DNA of 64,000 bases. Origin: Onchocerca lupi (taxonomy: Eukaryota > Nematoda > Chromadorea > Rhabditida > Onchocercidae). A program made the position numbers and the translations under genes. Location of the stretch: contig JAOVVO010000201.1 of assembly GCA_028564675.1 (NCBI GenBank), forward strand, positions 52,151 through 116,150, written 5' to 3'. The stretch's first letter is position 1. Each line of letters begins with the position of its first letter. The notes below the pieces were generated by a model that did no database searches, was not told the origin of the DNA, and saw nothing but the letters and a program-made list of their open reading frames with translations. Of the stretch, positions 39,801-53,391 are shown in pieces.

Positions 39801-42800
39801 ATTACTTAGCAAAGAAGAAGATAAGGGAAAAAATCCATTAAGTAGAAGATGAGATTTGAAAGGAGTTAATCCTTAAAGTATCAAATATAGTTTATTAAAA
39901 TATTCGAATTAAATTGCATCTAAAAAGTAGTGTTTTTTTCAGCTACGGTATTTGCTGCAGAATTTGGAAATGCATTGGATTCATTTCAAGATGCCATCAA
40001 ATGTTTATCGGAATTCGCATGCAATACGAGTTTTCCGGATATATCTATGGAAGCAATCCGACTAATACGACTTTGTGCTGCGTATGTTTCCAGCAATCAG
40101 CAACAGTTCATCGAACATCAGTGGGAGGATAGCGCGAATTTGCAAGATGCACAGCGGATTTTTTTACGTGGATGGTTTCCAATTATGTTCGAATTGTCGT
40201 GTATTATCGGACGATGTAAATTAGATGTCAGAACAAGGTATTTATTGTCTTCCCTACTTGTTTGAACTAAGTAATTAATAGGAGGTCAATCGACAATATT
40301 GTGAGCTTTTCTCTCATCTTGTTTGTGTGATAATGCAGCTAATAAATTGCAGCTTATACAGAATATCCATGAGCGCTATGTTTCAAAAAAATTTTGATGA
40401 GAATTTTAGCAACCAGTTGCTGAAAAGTTTCTGTCAAGACTTATATTAGATTAAATTTAGAGTAAATGTTAATCTTCAAATCGAAAATTGTTCGTTGGCA
40501 TAAGGAAATCGAATTTTTATATTTTCATAGCATCCTAGATACGTCAGAATTTTTTCATCTAAAACTTTTACAACATCAACTATTTATATGCATTATAATT
40601 TATCTATTTGATTAACTTTATGTATTTTTGAAAAAATTTAAAGTAAGCAATTTTTTTATCGTTTTTAGTGATATCATTTTCTAGAAGTTTGACGGTCATG
40701 TTCGAAATTATGAAAACTTTCGGAACAGAGTTTAAAAATGAGTGGTGGAAAGATTTATTTCAAGTTGCGTTCCGGATTTTTGATGTCATGAAATTGGCTG
40801 AAGAACAAAATGAAGTGAGTATAGTTTTATAGTATCTGCTTAGCGAATATATAAATTTTCTTGGCTGATTAGAAAATATTTCTATTCCAGAAAGTTAAGA
40901 ATATTTTTATTTCAGAAGCGAGAGTGGATGCGAACAACATGCAACCATGCTCTTTATGCCGTCGTTGACGTCTTCACTCAGTATTATCCAGTTTTATCAG
41001 CAATTTTATTAACCAATATTTACGAGCAATTATATTGGTGTGCCCAGCAAGGTATTATTCTTAATACTTTAAAGTTATTGAAAGTAATATTACGTATTTC
41101 ATGTATTGATCTCTAAAAACTTGTAAAATTCTTATTTTGCAAACTTTTCTTAAAAATTAATCGAGCTTATGTTGACTTGGCATAATGAATACTAATACAT
41201 TGTGAACTATGTGTGAGTAATTTTAAATATTTTTTATTTTTCTTTCTTTTAGAAAATGAACAGCTGGCTCGTTCGGCAATTAATTGCTTAGAAAGTTTGC
41301 TTCTTCTCAATGGATCTAAATTTACACTTCAGATGTGGAATGAAACGATTATTTTAATCGCTAATATTTTTAGTATAACACTTCCTCATTCGTAAGCTTT
41401 ATAGTAATTTCAGAGCGAACAAAATGATTTGAATAGTAATGTCAGAGCGAACAAAATGATTTGAATAATATTATAATGATGAAATAATATAAATGGATAT
41501 GTAAATATTTTTAACAGATTTCAGCTCTAAAAAATTTTTTTAAAGACTTAACTTCGTGGAATTTTAGACGATTGGAAGGCAAAAATTTGAAAATGTTAAA
41601 GTCAGAATTTTTAACAGGTTACTTACATGGGAACCGGATAATGTTCTAAATACATTTATCATATCAAATGGTGAGACTTACCAAGGCTGTAATAATGGTC
41701 CTCACCAAATAGTGGTTAATTCAAGGTTATTTTTATATTTTCTTCTGCCCTAAATAATCACTTTAAAATCAATGTAATTGAATTTAATTTTTAAGATAAA
41801 ATTTACTTGCTTAAAAAATTTTATGAAATAGGATGTTCAAACCATAATCTTTCGATGCATTTAGTCACAGCGATATCCTTTCTTTTAATCATGATTTAAA
41901 AATGCTTTTCCGTATCACGAAATCCAAGAAATATTTATTTTATACAGTATTGAAAAAAACTTACCTTTTTTGAATTTCGCTTTTTGTTTTGGTTAAAAAG
42001 CATCTTTTACAGAAACAGTGATGCATTGTTTACAACATTACTGGTGCGATGTGTTGTGCAATTGGAATTGGTCGATGCTGTAAGTAGTATTATATTCGGT
42101 CAAGAATCTATGAAAAAGGTTAATTTCCTATTTAAAATATATTTTAAAAATTGGAATCAGTCTGGTATTGTAAACTTCAAGTTGGTCTTTTAAAGTAAAT
42201 AATAGACCGGAATTGATTCCCAATATTCCTTTTTTATTTGCAATATTGGTTATTTTTGATATTCCTTTATGTTTCTTATCTAGCAGTATTTTTAAGGATG
42301 AAGCAAGAGCAAATGCATTGCTAATTTCACCAGCGACAACAAAACCGGAATCTGTTGGTGAACTTATGGAACAGAAACTACCAAACGGAGATTTTAAGCA
42401 GAAAATTGTCGATGTTGTGGAAAATAGCACTGTAGAAAACACAGATGAGGGCCTCTATAAATATATTGGTACCATTTTGTGAGCATTTTTAAATAGATTG
42501 AGCGATTTTAAAGATCTGAAATTTTTTTTAAGGATGCAGTGCTATTGACGTGGATTTAATGACTTCTAGAAATGGTGTCTGTTTTCATGATATTTTTAGA
42601 TAAACTTTTCATGTAGTTTCTTCAAGACGTTTTGGATTTTTAAAAGTCCAACTTAATTCTTAATAATTTATACTAAAATTTATTTTTCAAATTTTTCTTT
42701 GGTTTTCAAAAGTAGAATGATGAATTTTTTTACTTGGTTCAATGAAGTTTTTGTACATTTTATTTCTCATGCAAAAATTTGACATTTTTGTTTGTGTTGC

Positions 42801-44279
42801 AGAAGTGGATCACCTCATACGACTAGTTGAATGTCTTCTCGATTCTCATATTCTTGCTCAAAAATTTAATGGCAACAATGCTCAGCGTACATTATTGTGG
42901 AAAGCAGGTTTTAAAGGTTCGTAAAAATTTTTTCAAAAGATAGAAAAAGTTGCTAAATACATCAAGAAGGACATTAAATATTTTGTACATCTGTCATATA
43001 TAAATTCGGATTATATTTTTGAATCTGGAAATTTTTTGTATTCATCATTCCTTCTCTCTTCAAATTAGTCTCTCGTTTTTTATTCAGTTTTTCCATAGTA
43101 ATTATAATTATTATTATTTTATTCACTATCAAATTCTGTTCAAAATTCTGGTAAAGAGTAGAGCGAGGAGTTTTCCAAATTCGTTCAATTAAAAACATAT
43201 ATCAAAATTGGTGAAGAATACTCTCCTCACTCATTTATTTCTCGATTGAGGTCAGACATTGAGATATCAAAACGTCCTGAATAGAAATACTCTCCTGAAA
43301 TATTTGATAGACCATGCAAATGTATGTAAAGCATAAAGTTTACCTTCAGGTCGAAGTAAACCGAATCTTTTGAGACAGGAAACGCATAGTGTACGAACAG
43401 CCCTTAATATACTGTATAGATTATACATTGATGTTGGAAGAACATCAGTGCAGCAGAAAACCAATATCAAAGTGAAATTATTGAGGTTTTCATATAATAT
43501 TTGATTTTAACATGCATTTTTCTTTTTTTTTCCTTCTGACTTTTAACATGCGTATTTTCGTGACTCTCGTGAATTCATCACAGTGGATAAGATGAAATTA
43601 GATATCGTGGTTTAATCTTGGTCATTTTTAATTGAATAATCGAAGATTTTTATGAATTATAAATCTGCTTCATCAGTTTGCCAATAATTAATTACATTAC
43701 TCTTTTAATGAATTAACGTGGAACATGTTTTGAAGGGTCGTAGAGAATGCACTCGATTATTATTCAGAATTGAAATCCGAGCAACATCGACAAGCCTGGA
43801 TTCCAGTAATACATTTACTGCTAGAAAAAACGGATGCATTTTCTTCAGCGCAGGTAATAGTATAACATAAACAAAAGAAAAGTAGAGAACTTGAAATTTT
43901 AAATATCTTCAATCTATTAAAATAGATTAAATTTCTTTAAGTTTAAAGTGATTTGTTTTCTTGATTCTGTTTCATTTTTGAATAATTTGAAATATGCATC
44001 GCATGACTGAATTGTTGAATAAAGCACAAACTGAATCTGAATTTACAAAATTAAGTATTAGTTTTAAGTAGTGAAGATTAATGAAGTTATAAATTTTAAA
44101 ATTCTGTCAGTATTGTTTTTCAATTCATTCATCTTTTTTTCTTCTAGCTCATCGATCTTGGCCAAGGTTATGCATTGAATATGTGCGGTTTAGTAGAATG
44201 TGAAATGCGTGAGGATTTAAGGATTATTCTGAGTCGGGTTATTAGAAAAACGATAAGTATAAATTATGCTACTGTATAA
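30854..44279 (+). CDS. agef-1: BIG/ARFGEF-type Sec7 guanine-nucleotide exchange factor (AGEF-1)
   Basis: 34 exons close in frame from ATG 30854 to TAA 44277-44279, giving 1639 residues, the normal length for animal BIG1/2. The first exons are 30854-30940, 31102-31305, 31539-31685, 32058-32198; the last are 43350-43485, 43736-43853, 44148-44279. Order of motifs: N-terminal DCB region (QLRKACEQAIEEL; YFLPFDLACHSKSPR), HUS box (YVNYDCDLTATNIFER), Sec7 domain about 535-740 with FRLPGEAQKIDR holding the glutamic finger E637 and SIIMLTTDLHSP, then HDS repeats (GETSSQSVVVAVDR; RIRLQWSRIW; SMEAIRLIR; GWFPIMFELSCI; NHALYAVVDVFTQ; QRTLLWKAGFKG). It activates class I ARFs on trans-Golgi and endosomal membranes and controls AP-1 traffic. 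The start is set by family alignment. One intron (after 36652) uses a GC donor. Confidence 0.96.
33910..33937. repeat. Perfect 12-bp stem with 4-nt loop in AGEF-1 intron 8
   Basis: AGTTATCATTAG and its exact reverse complement flank CCAA. It is an intronic hairpin of unknown meaning. Confidence 0.8.
41401..41464 (+). repeat. Tandem duplication of a 32-bp unit in AGEF-1 intron 27
   Basis: Units 41401-41432 and 41433-41464 differ at one base. It begins 9 bp after the exon 27 donor, so it is intronic and recent, with no coding effect. Confidence 0.9.
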
Positions 44280-47200
44280 TATTTGTTGTCGTTTATGATA
44301 AAAATGAACTTATTTAATTAATACTTTTCATTTTTCATACCAGGTTTTGATATTGGCAATTTGGTTAAAGAATTTTGACTTGTTTGTTAATTCAGGTTTA
44401 TTTCTTACTTAACATCATATCCTCTAATATGAACAAATGAAGTGGTATATTAATAGAATTATTCCGATAAATTTTTGATTAATTTTTGATTTATGAAATT
44501 TTATAATTTTCCCTTCCGATTTTCAGTTATTTTCATGTCTTGAAACATATCATCAGCATCATAACAATAAAAGTGATAATAGTAGATTCCCATGATTTTG
44601 TGATAATTATTTATGTGATGTGCTTTTTTTTTTTTTTGTGAATTCAGTATCCGGTTGTCAATCTTATAGTGATTAAAAAAGTACGGTGGTAATTTATTAT
44701 GTTTTGTTCACTTAATAGGGCTAAATTTCATGTATAAATTCGTGTGGAATATTTCAGTTTTTCTCAGAACGAAAAAAATTCAAATTTTCGGTCCCAACAA
44801 AGTTCCTATTGCAAATATTGCACGCATTTATATAAATTTATATTGTGAATATTTATTTGGAAAGTTCTGGAAAGAAATTTTCTGTATCGATAGGCTTTCT
44901 CTTGTAAATCATTAGAAATTTCTAAAATTTTTTATATTTCGAATAAATTTTCTCTATAAATGAATTAAACTTGCAATCATTACAGTGATTTAGCTTAGTA
45001 TTTGTTGATCATCAGCAACTTTTCCACGTTATTAGAATATTTCATATGTTGGGGAAACTATTACATACGATTTTCGATTTAAATTAGCACTAGAACGGTT
45101 TGTGATCCCCTATTTAAGTAATAAGAATCATTTTTTCCTCTCACAATTGTCAGAAATATCAAATATCAGAAAGGAAAATTGAAATTTAATTCCTGTATGC
45201 TGCTAAAGATTCACTTAATAAAATTAAATGTGTAAGGTTTGTCTTTGATTCTCATTATCTTTGTTTTGTGATGTCTTTTGAATGTGAATCAAGTTGAATA
45301 TAATTTATTTAACAATTTTTAACAAATGTACTTGAAAAAGGAAACAAGTATGCTTATAAAGAGTTCATTTATTAGTATAAAGATTTTTTTGTTATTATAT
45401 TATAAAGAGTTATTTTTTTGTTGCCATTCTGCATTGTTTTAGGAAAAGGGCAGGAAGAATTACTTTTGGTGATAAATTGTCTTTCAATCCCGAGAAATAT
45501 GTCCATTTCTAAAATTTTTAAGAGCAAGCTTCCCAAATTATTTCCATCCCCCTTAAACAAATGATGAAATAAACAGATTTATGATGTGAGTTAGCTCACA
45601 AGTGGAAGCTGTTTCTCTCAATAATTTTATACGATTAAATTGAACTTTAAAAATTCTCTTCCTATTTTTAATATGTTAAATATATTTGAGACAATAGGTG
45701 TTTAATTTTCATTTAAAAGCTAACTTCATAAGAATTTTTGAAATTCAAATTTCTATTTGGACGGCATTGTAATTTTCTTTCAGAATATGAAAGATAAAAT
45801 AAATCTATTTATATATGTATTAGATTGCTAAATGGAATTCAAATTAAACAAGATTTTTAAATATTGCAAAATATTTACAAAATGCGGGAACTATCAATTT
45901 ATATAAAATGATGCATGCAAATAGTTGGACGATTTTTGATGTCTTGAATCCCCTTGGAAATATTGATTGGTTCGGTCATTCTATTTGGGATATAGGTGAT
46001 GGGATGAATTAGAAAACAGAAGCATTTTTAAATTTACCTTCATATTAATTTATCTTTTAAAAATTACAAATTAAAATTCATCTCCATTTTCTTTCCCCAT
46101 ATTACGCTACTCGAGGAAATATATTTTTTTCACATTCCACTCATTTAGTGTACTATTATTGTTGTTACTTATTGTGCAAATAGAATTTTATGAATTTTAA
46201 AAAATTGTAAAAAAATTTCGTCATCTTTGTTCCTTTTTTTAATTGATTTAATAAAAAGGCACTTTTTTTTTGTTGAATCAAAAGTATACTCAATAGTTTT
46301 TTGAACTCTTGATTGAAAATTTTTCATTTCATGGGAAGTAAAAAAGTACATTTAGTTGAAGGCATATATATACTTACATTTATTGATGTTGAACATTCTG
46401 TCAGAATAATTACTTTCAAAATAAGCATCTTTAATAGAAGTTTGGAAATTTAGAAGATATTTTTTTATCGAAATGTCATCTGAAAATTTTAAATTTTCGC
46501 GATAAGCAAGGATAGATTCAAAATTTATGAAAATATTCTAAGAATTTTGAAATAAAAAAGAAAACGGAGAACTCGATTTGATTTCTTAGAAGGCATAGAG
46601 CAAAAAATATTTGACGCTGAATATTACGAAGTTGGCTGTTCTCAATTATATAGATAGAAAGTTTTAAATTCAGGGATTTTGCTTTTCGATGTAATTTACT
46701 TTGATGAGAAGTTGTCTTTTCACGTAATCACCTCGTCTAACTTTTCTTTTTTTTTTTTATTTAAATTGAGAATTTTAAAAAGATTTACGAGAATTTTTAC
46801 TCTACTTTTCTATTGAATTTTTTTCAAATTAGGATATGCTCGAAATTTTTTGGAAAAATCGTCTTAAAATCAATCATCTAATGTTATTTCAGAGGAAAAA
46901 TTACCGTTTCTTTCATATTTTGCATTTCTTTTTTTTATTCAATTGATTTCTTAGCTGCTGCCTGCTGTAAAATTTTAGCAACTGTTTGATATCAAACGAA
47001 TTTTTTTTCTTTTTCTTCATTCTTTCCGCTTATTTATAATTTTTTACATGAAGAGAGGATATATACAAACGGCGTGATTATATTGAAAGAAAAATAGAAC
47101 TTTTAACGTAAAAATTTAAAAATTCAATCCTGAAACATATAAACATTTTAATTTGAAGATATGAAATTCCAGTAATTAAAACATAAAAGTCCAATTAGTT

Positions 47201-47449
47201 TGGAGTTTAAGCAAAGAAGTCTCGAAATTTGATGAAGATTTTGAGATATTTCAATTTGAATGCGGAAAATCAAAAATTCGAAACATTTAATGCTTCAGGG
47301 AAGTCCAAAGTCTAGAAATTCGATGCTTTCAAACTCAAAATTGTATCGAACTTTGCAAATTTGAATATTCGCTAAAAAATGCTTTACACATCATATTTTC
47401 AATGTCTGCTAACATCATTCATACATGAATTCTACGATATTACGCTGAT
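44280..47449. other. Convergent intergenic region; nothing recognised
   Basis: 3.2 kb of AT-rich DNA between the AGEF-1 and TOX-like 3' ends. ORFs up to about 62 codons are compositionally random (Phe/Ile/Lys/Asn). I see no hairpin, RNA gene or transposon protein. Confidence 0.55.
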
Positions 47450-50400
47450 TCAAAACAGATCATCACGTACCCTTTTCTTCCTTCTATCTTGTTCATTTAA
47501 AAGTTGATTCAATTGTTTGCTGTAATATTTGTGATGGATTAAATGATGAGTTGTTGGTCGATCGATATCTTCATAAGATTCTTTCATAATAAAATGCATA
47601 ACAAGACATGTAATTACAGTAGTTACAATGCCAATCACTTCGATGATTAACGGAACGGAATCGAAGTTAGACGCTGAATGTTGTGGATGAAGTAATAATG
47701 TCTGATGTTCATTTACATCACTAATTGCACTGGAAAAAGACAAATGGTAACATTTTTTTTTTCTTTTTTTTTGATTCATGCATGGATCTGTTAAAGATAA
47801 CTGATAATTCATTTGCATGAAATGATGTGAAAATTTTTTGATGACAAATTGAAAATAAAAAAAAAAAAAAAGAAGATATGCAAGAAAAGAAGGCCAAAAA
47901 TGTGATTGATAGTTTTTTTTAACTAATTTAATCTTAAATGAAAATCAGTTTGATTAATATTAAACTTGACAGAATGAACTTTTTCGTGCTAATAAACGGT
48001 GATAAATTTGAAAATTTTAGAGAAAAGACCTAGTAAAATTGAGCAATAATTGTTTAGTGGTGCCTGAATAAATCTTTTCAGTTATATTCAATGAATTCAT
48101 TACTGCGCTTTCGATAAATAAATCAAAAAATGCATGAAATATGAGCCTTTTTAAGTTTATATTAACGCATTTGTATGCAAAATTATCTTAGAATCCAGAT
48201 TACTGCAAATATGAAATATTCAGAAGAGAATGATATATTTACATTTTTATCATCCGTTATCTATTAATCTTATCATTTTTTCAAAATATGACACCGGTCA
48301 GTCCTATTATTTTCGATCTTACCGCATAATTACAGATAAAACATGAAATATCGTGCATTTCATGGAACGATACAACTGATAACAACAAGTTGAGTTCTAA
48401 AACTAATAACAGCAGGTTTCAAAGGATGAAAACTTTAAGTTAGTCTCACGAGAATGACGAATATCACTGGATGTGTAAAACGAGTAGATAGAATAATAAT
48501 TAAAAAGATTGGTAAATATATTGAAGTTACGAGAAAGCAGTAGAGGTCATGATAAAAAAGAATGGAACTAGAAGGTTATCGTTAAGTTTCGGAGAATTAA
48601 TATTATAGCTAATTTTCCGCGAATTAATATCATGATCATTCTATTCTGTTCGATGTAGAAGAATTCGATACAAGCTTTCTATCGTATACTAAGATGATAG
48701 CAACGTATTGATCAAATTGTAAAATTGTTGAGCAATGGATTGTTCCTCTCAATCTTTTAATTTCATTGAAAATAAAACAAAAGAAAATATGTTCATTAAA
48801 TGAAATATTTTATGAGCAGTTAATTATTTAAAGGATGATTTATGAAATAAAATTGGACAAAATTGATATGCAGCTGTTATTTGTTAATTCATCAGACATT
48901 TTTTGATTGAGATCACTCTCTTGATCCACTGTTTCGACACATCTTACTATGTTTTGCCAACGATGTTCTTTTCCATTTTTTCGTTATTCAAACTAGAATT
49001 TCAAATTTAATTCTTAAAAAATTTCAAATCTAATTTTCCTAATATAGAATCTAAATGTGAAAAATTCATTTGAAAAAATAATTTAATACCTATAATATTT
49101 CGAGAAATAAATTCTTACATTTGATTTTCCTTTTCTTTTTTTTTTTTTTTTTGTTAGATTTTAAGGCTGAACATTTTAAAAGTGTTGAATAAAAGTTGTC
49201 AATCAGGAAAATGAATATATGTGAGGATAGGAATTATTTCTTAAATTATTTCTTTTTTTTTTTTCACTTAATATCGGCAAGAAAATTGTAGTTATTGAAA
49301 GTGATTCGGATTTTGATAAAAATAGGCAATTTGGACTTCGGAAAAATGCCCATATAAATTAAAAGGAGTCAAAGAAGACATCGGTAATGTTTTTATTGAA
49401 TCATTTATTGAAGTGCTCTCGAGGACAGGAATGAATTTTAAATCCTCGAAGTTGGAAGAGGACAATCGTTAAATGGGATAAAAGAATAGATTAGAAAGAT
49501 AACTTTAGTTCTACGAACCGTTGATGGAGGTAAAGCGATGAAAAATTTGTCGAAGGTGGACGAGCTATCAAATTTGCCAGGGTCATTTCACCTATTGTAG
49601 TTGATGCTTCTTGTTTTAAACTTGATGAACTTGCAATATTCATTGCTTCTGTCGATACTTGTCCTCCTTTCTCTGGTACCGATACCGATTGAATTGTTTC
49701 ATTCTAGAATAAATTCCTAAAATTCTGGATTTCAATACAAAATGTGTTCTTGCTTACTTCAAATTATATATCGTATCATTAATCTGTTAGTAGCATTTAT
49801 TTTTTGTAGCAATACTTACATCTATAAATTATTTAGTTTTGACTTACACGTGATATTTGTTGAGCACGATAGGCAGCAAGCTTTTTCAAATAATCTTTTT
49901 TTGCCATTTCTGTTCTCTGTTTGTACAACTAAAAAATGCAAATTTAATGAAAAATTCTTCAGATTTACAAATTTCAAATTTCTTACTCAAATTTTTAATG
50001 AAAACTAACATTCTTTGCATGACAGTCTAATGAATCCCACATCGATGCTACAATTTTCGATATTTCGCCAAAGCTAGCATTCGGACTTCTTCCTTTTATA
50101 ACAGCCTGTGTATCACGAAAAAATAAGGCATATGCTGAAACGGGCCTGAAATTTGAATAGACTTGGTGACGAATGTATAGTTTGTATGTTCTATGTGATT
50201 ACAACCAGAACTCTTTTTATCACCATTATTGTTACATCAATAAATTCATTTCTTAATGAAATTTAAAATATTTACGAAATATTAAAATTTGTTCAGAAAA
50301 GGTGTTCAATGAAAATGCGGAAAGTTCTACTTTTGAGGTTCATTTGGATCTTTTTTTGAGCGCTTTTTTCTTATCACTCGACGTGAAGTTCGGCTAGTTA

Positions 50401-50647
50401 CTTGTTCAGTATTATCCGTTATTGTTTCATTAATACTATTACTAGTTGTAATATCATTATCATTATTATATGTAGCAGTAGCATAAGTATATGTTTGTTG
50501 TTCTTCAGGGATCAATGATGGCTCAATACAGTTCAAATCAATACAGCAATCATTCTGCTCAATTCCATAAATTCCAAAATCAATGCAACTGTTATTATCT
50601 ATACATGATGGTACCGATGAATAGTACAATGATGCCGGATGGTACAT
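47450..50647 (-). CDS. TOX-family HMG-box protein with a C-terminal hydrophobic (membrane-like) segment
   Basis: Five exons agree in phase: 50647-50331, 50145-50010, 49928-49848, 49703-49519, 47729-47450; 332 residues, TGA at 47452-47450. Residues 1-90 are low-complexity (Tyr/Cys, then Thr/Asn-rich). A basic patch RRVIRKKRSKK leads into an HMG box (about 98-185) with the TOX signature [36 protein letters not shown] and KKDYLKKLAAYRAQ. TOX proteins are nuclear DNA-bending transcription regulators. The last exon holds a 24-residue hydrophobic run (265-288: VPLIIEVIGIVTTVITCLVMHFIM) followed by a His/Lys/Arg-rich tail. That is not a known TOX feature and suggests a membrane-tethered form or a mis-joined exon, though phase and splice sites at the join are good. 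An acceptor TTTCAG lies 5 bp before the ATG, fitting trans-splicing. Confidence 0.88.
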
Positions 50648-50652
50648 CTATT

Positions 50653-50662
50653 CTGAAATATT
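50653..50662 (-). promoter_or_regulatory. Spliced-leader acceptor for the TOX-like gene
   Basis: On the minus strand AATATTTCAG ends at 50653, leaving a 5-base leader before the ATG at 50647. Such a short leader after a consensus acceptor is typical of nematode trans-splicing. Confidence 0.55.
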
Positions 50663-51382
50663 CGTTTTGACGAAAAAAAAAAAGAAATCTATTACTTGCA
50701 GAATCCATCATCATATGTCTAATGGGTATTGAAGAATTTCAACAAAAAAAAAAAAAAAAAAATTGAGATTTAGATTGCTATTACATTTAATGACCCGACG
50801 ATTCCTTTATTTAGTTATATTTCAACATAACAAAGAGATCACAGTCTATCTTTTCATTCGTTAAAGTACTAAAAAACAAAAAAAAAAAAACAAAAAAAAA
50901 AAGGAATAAAATCGAAGTACTTTTTCAAATTTATAAGGACAATTCACAAATAAATTTATAATTTTATTTTAAAAAAAAAGTTAAAAAAATGATAGAAAAA
51001 TTAAAAATTTTTCCCTATTTTCTTTTTACGAAGAAATGATAAATTGTGACAATCGATCAAATATATTGGCAATATTAATATAAAATCGGATGACATATGT
51101 ATGCGTTAAAAAAGTGAGAAGAATTTTCTCACAATTTCGTAATTTTTTTTAGTAAAATGAAGAAGAAAAAAAGTGAATTAATTAGAATTTAAGAAAATGA
51201 ACAGGAAGGGAACACAGTAATTGTAGGAGACAATTACAGATGGATTGATTACCGCAGGCAATGACAACTCTTTTCCTCCACCCCTTCTTGCATTCTTTCG
51301 TAAATATCCCCGGGAATGAATGGGTAAAATGGGTGGGTAAAAGGAAAGGAAGAAATGAATCGAAAGATCTATCTATTTATAT

Positions 51383-51472
51383 TGTGTTGTTGTTGTTGTT
51401 TTCTGTTGTTATTGTTGCTGTTTTTTGTTGTTGTTTTCTGTTGTTATTGTTGTTTTTGTTGTCGTTATTGTT

Positions 51473-51505
<33 letters not shown>

Positions 51506-51512
51506 ATTTATC
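51383..51512 (+). repeat. (GTT)n microsatellite, interrupted
   Basis: About 130 bp made mostly of TGT/GTT units with TTTTC and ATT interruptions; the longest pure stretch is about 51471-51505. Translations in this stretch are homopolymeric Cys/Val/Leu and are not taken as coding. Confidence 0.9.
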
Positions 51513-52731
51513 TATTTCTGTTGCCGTTGTTGATATAAACCTGGTCGAATGATATTGATGAGTGAATATTTGTTTTTATATAATACTCCGAGGAATACTT
51601 CAAATTATTCATCTAATTATTTCAATTTACAGATGTCATACATAATCTATGTCCATTACCAATGGAATGTTAATTAGGATAATTAATGGTTGAAAATAAG
51701 TGAATAATTATCATATCATATTAGTTTTTCATCCATAATCTTGTCTTATTTGAGTTAATAATATTAGTTGTATATTTCATTCCATAAACTTATCCGGCCG
51801 AGATTTTCTTAATTAACTTCATCATGCTTGTTTCTTCTTGTTTGTTACAATCAATTTTCGACATCATTCAATAAAAAAATATGTATATAAATTGAAATTT
51901 GATTTTATCAATAAATATTTTTAAAATTTTACCCCACAATAATATAGAGACATTTTATCTATTTGACTTTAAACTAGTAGACTAACATATATAAATATCA
52001 TTAACTTATCAAAGTCATCGTCCACTCCAGCTTTGACTCATTCCTATCAATAAATTTAAATTAAAATATCGATCACTGCAATAGTTGGATGAAGGAATGG
52101 ACAAGCATTGTGAAGAATAATTAAACAACTGAATAAATAGGCAATAAACAAAAAGTTAAATGAATAAACAAAAGAAAAAATGAGTAGATAAACAAGCATT
52201 AAAATGAATGAATAAATATAACTTTCTCTTGAAATTATCTCAATTGAAATCATTCAAGAATTGGAGCTAAATTATGGCTTCTTTTATCGCAAAATTAATG
52301 AAAATTACGCAATCATATGCGGCGGTAGAGATTGCTTTCTAGAAACACAACAGGAAAAATATTTAGTTGAATGTTAGCCAAATGTTCATAAATCAGTGCA
52401 ACTTTATTCAGCGAGTGAAATAAATGAAAGTTTTAATAATCAATATTGTTTGCTTTTTTTTTCCGAAGTCAATCCCATATGGTCGTTAAAGATTACGCTT
52501 TAAGACTGGAATCAATTTAATAACCCTTATACATATATGAACATTTGGAGGAAAGAATTTTAGCGAAAAAAAAAAGGAAAAAAAAAAACTGAAATCAACG
52601 TAGCAATGAGCTTCAAGCGTTATTAAAGGAATATTCCGTTTGACTGCAGATAGAATCATTATTTTTCTTGAGGAAATCATCATGAACGAAAATGAAAATA
52701 ATTATTCGAAAGGGAAAAAAGAATAATTAAG

Positions 52732-52945
52732 ATGATGATAAGGATGACCAACGATAACAACGACGATGATAATGAAGAAGGAGAGGAAGAAGAAGCTTGC
52801 CGTAGGCATCTTGTAGGAAAAGATGTAAACAAATGGCAAGGTAATAATTATATCACCACTAATCTCCTATCTTAACCATTCAAATTGAACAAGTTTTCTT
52901 CTATTTTCAGGAAGTCTAATGAGGGCAAACTGTCATCTTGCATGA
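52732..52945 (+). CDS. Possible small two-exon acidic protein, 47 residues
   Basis: ATG at 52732 opens an Asp/Glu-rich stretch followed by ACRRHLVGKDVNKWQ. A donor G|GTAATA (after 52840) and an acceptor TTTTCAG (ending 52910) bound a 70-nt intron. The join keeps frame to GSLMRANCHLA and TGA at 52943-52945. Intron length and splice sites look genuine, but there is no homology to support it and the acidic part is repeat-like (GAT/GAA). Treat as a hypothesis. Confidence 0.2.
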
Positions 52946-53007
52946 AGAAAATTATAATTCACGACATTAAACTGGCAAAACATTCAAGAAATATCTTCAT
53001 TTCATCA

Positions 53008-53080
53008 AGACAAATTAATTTCAGTCCCAGACAATAATACTTTATCAAATTTACTGTTTGTGTACTGAAATTAATTTGAC
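53008..53080. repeat. Inverted repeat, 17-bp arms with about 39-nt loop
   Basis: GACAAATTAATTTCAG (from 53009) and CTGAAATTAATTTGAC (to 53080) pair with one mismatch. It is a hairpin of pre-miRNA-like size but with a large loop. Confidence 0.6.
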
Positions 53081-53391
53081 AACCATTTTTTGGAGACATG
53101 TAAAAGGGTGAGGAATGATTAGTTGTAACTTTTTATCTATCGATGAAATTCATCGATAAAATATATTTTTTAGCCATCAGTCGATAAGTAAATTATAAAA
53201 GCAAAAAAAAAAAAAAAGAAAAAAAAAAAAGGAAGAAACAAAAGAATCCTTTCAAGCATTTTATTAGAAATAAGTAAGCATTTGATACTGCTAACTGAAT
53301 TGTATCATTTCGTTCTATGATTGCAACATTTAGGCAATGAATAAAAAGTTATCACTTGTAAAAACCAAAGATGATTTATATGAAGAACGCA

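Noticed and set aside
44730..44915. 61-codon plus-strand ORF downstream of AGEF-1
   Set aside because: AT-rich random composition; the AGEF-1 stop at 44277-44279 is well supported by phase and family length.
51261..51552. ORFs of Leu, Cys or Val repeats
   Set aside because: Translation of a GTT microsatellite.
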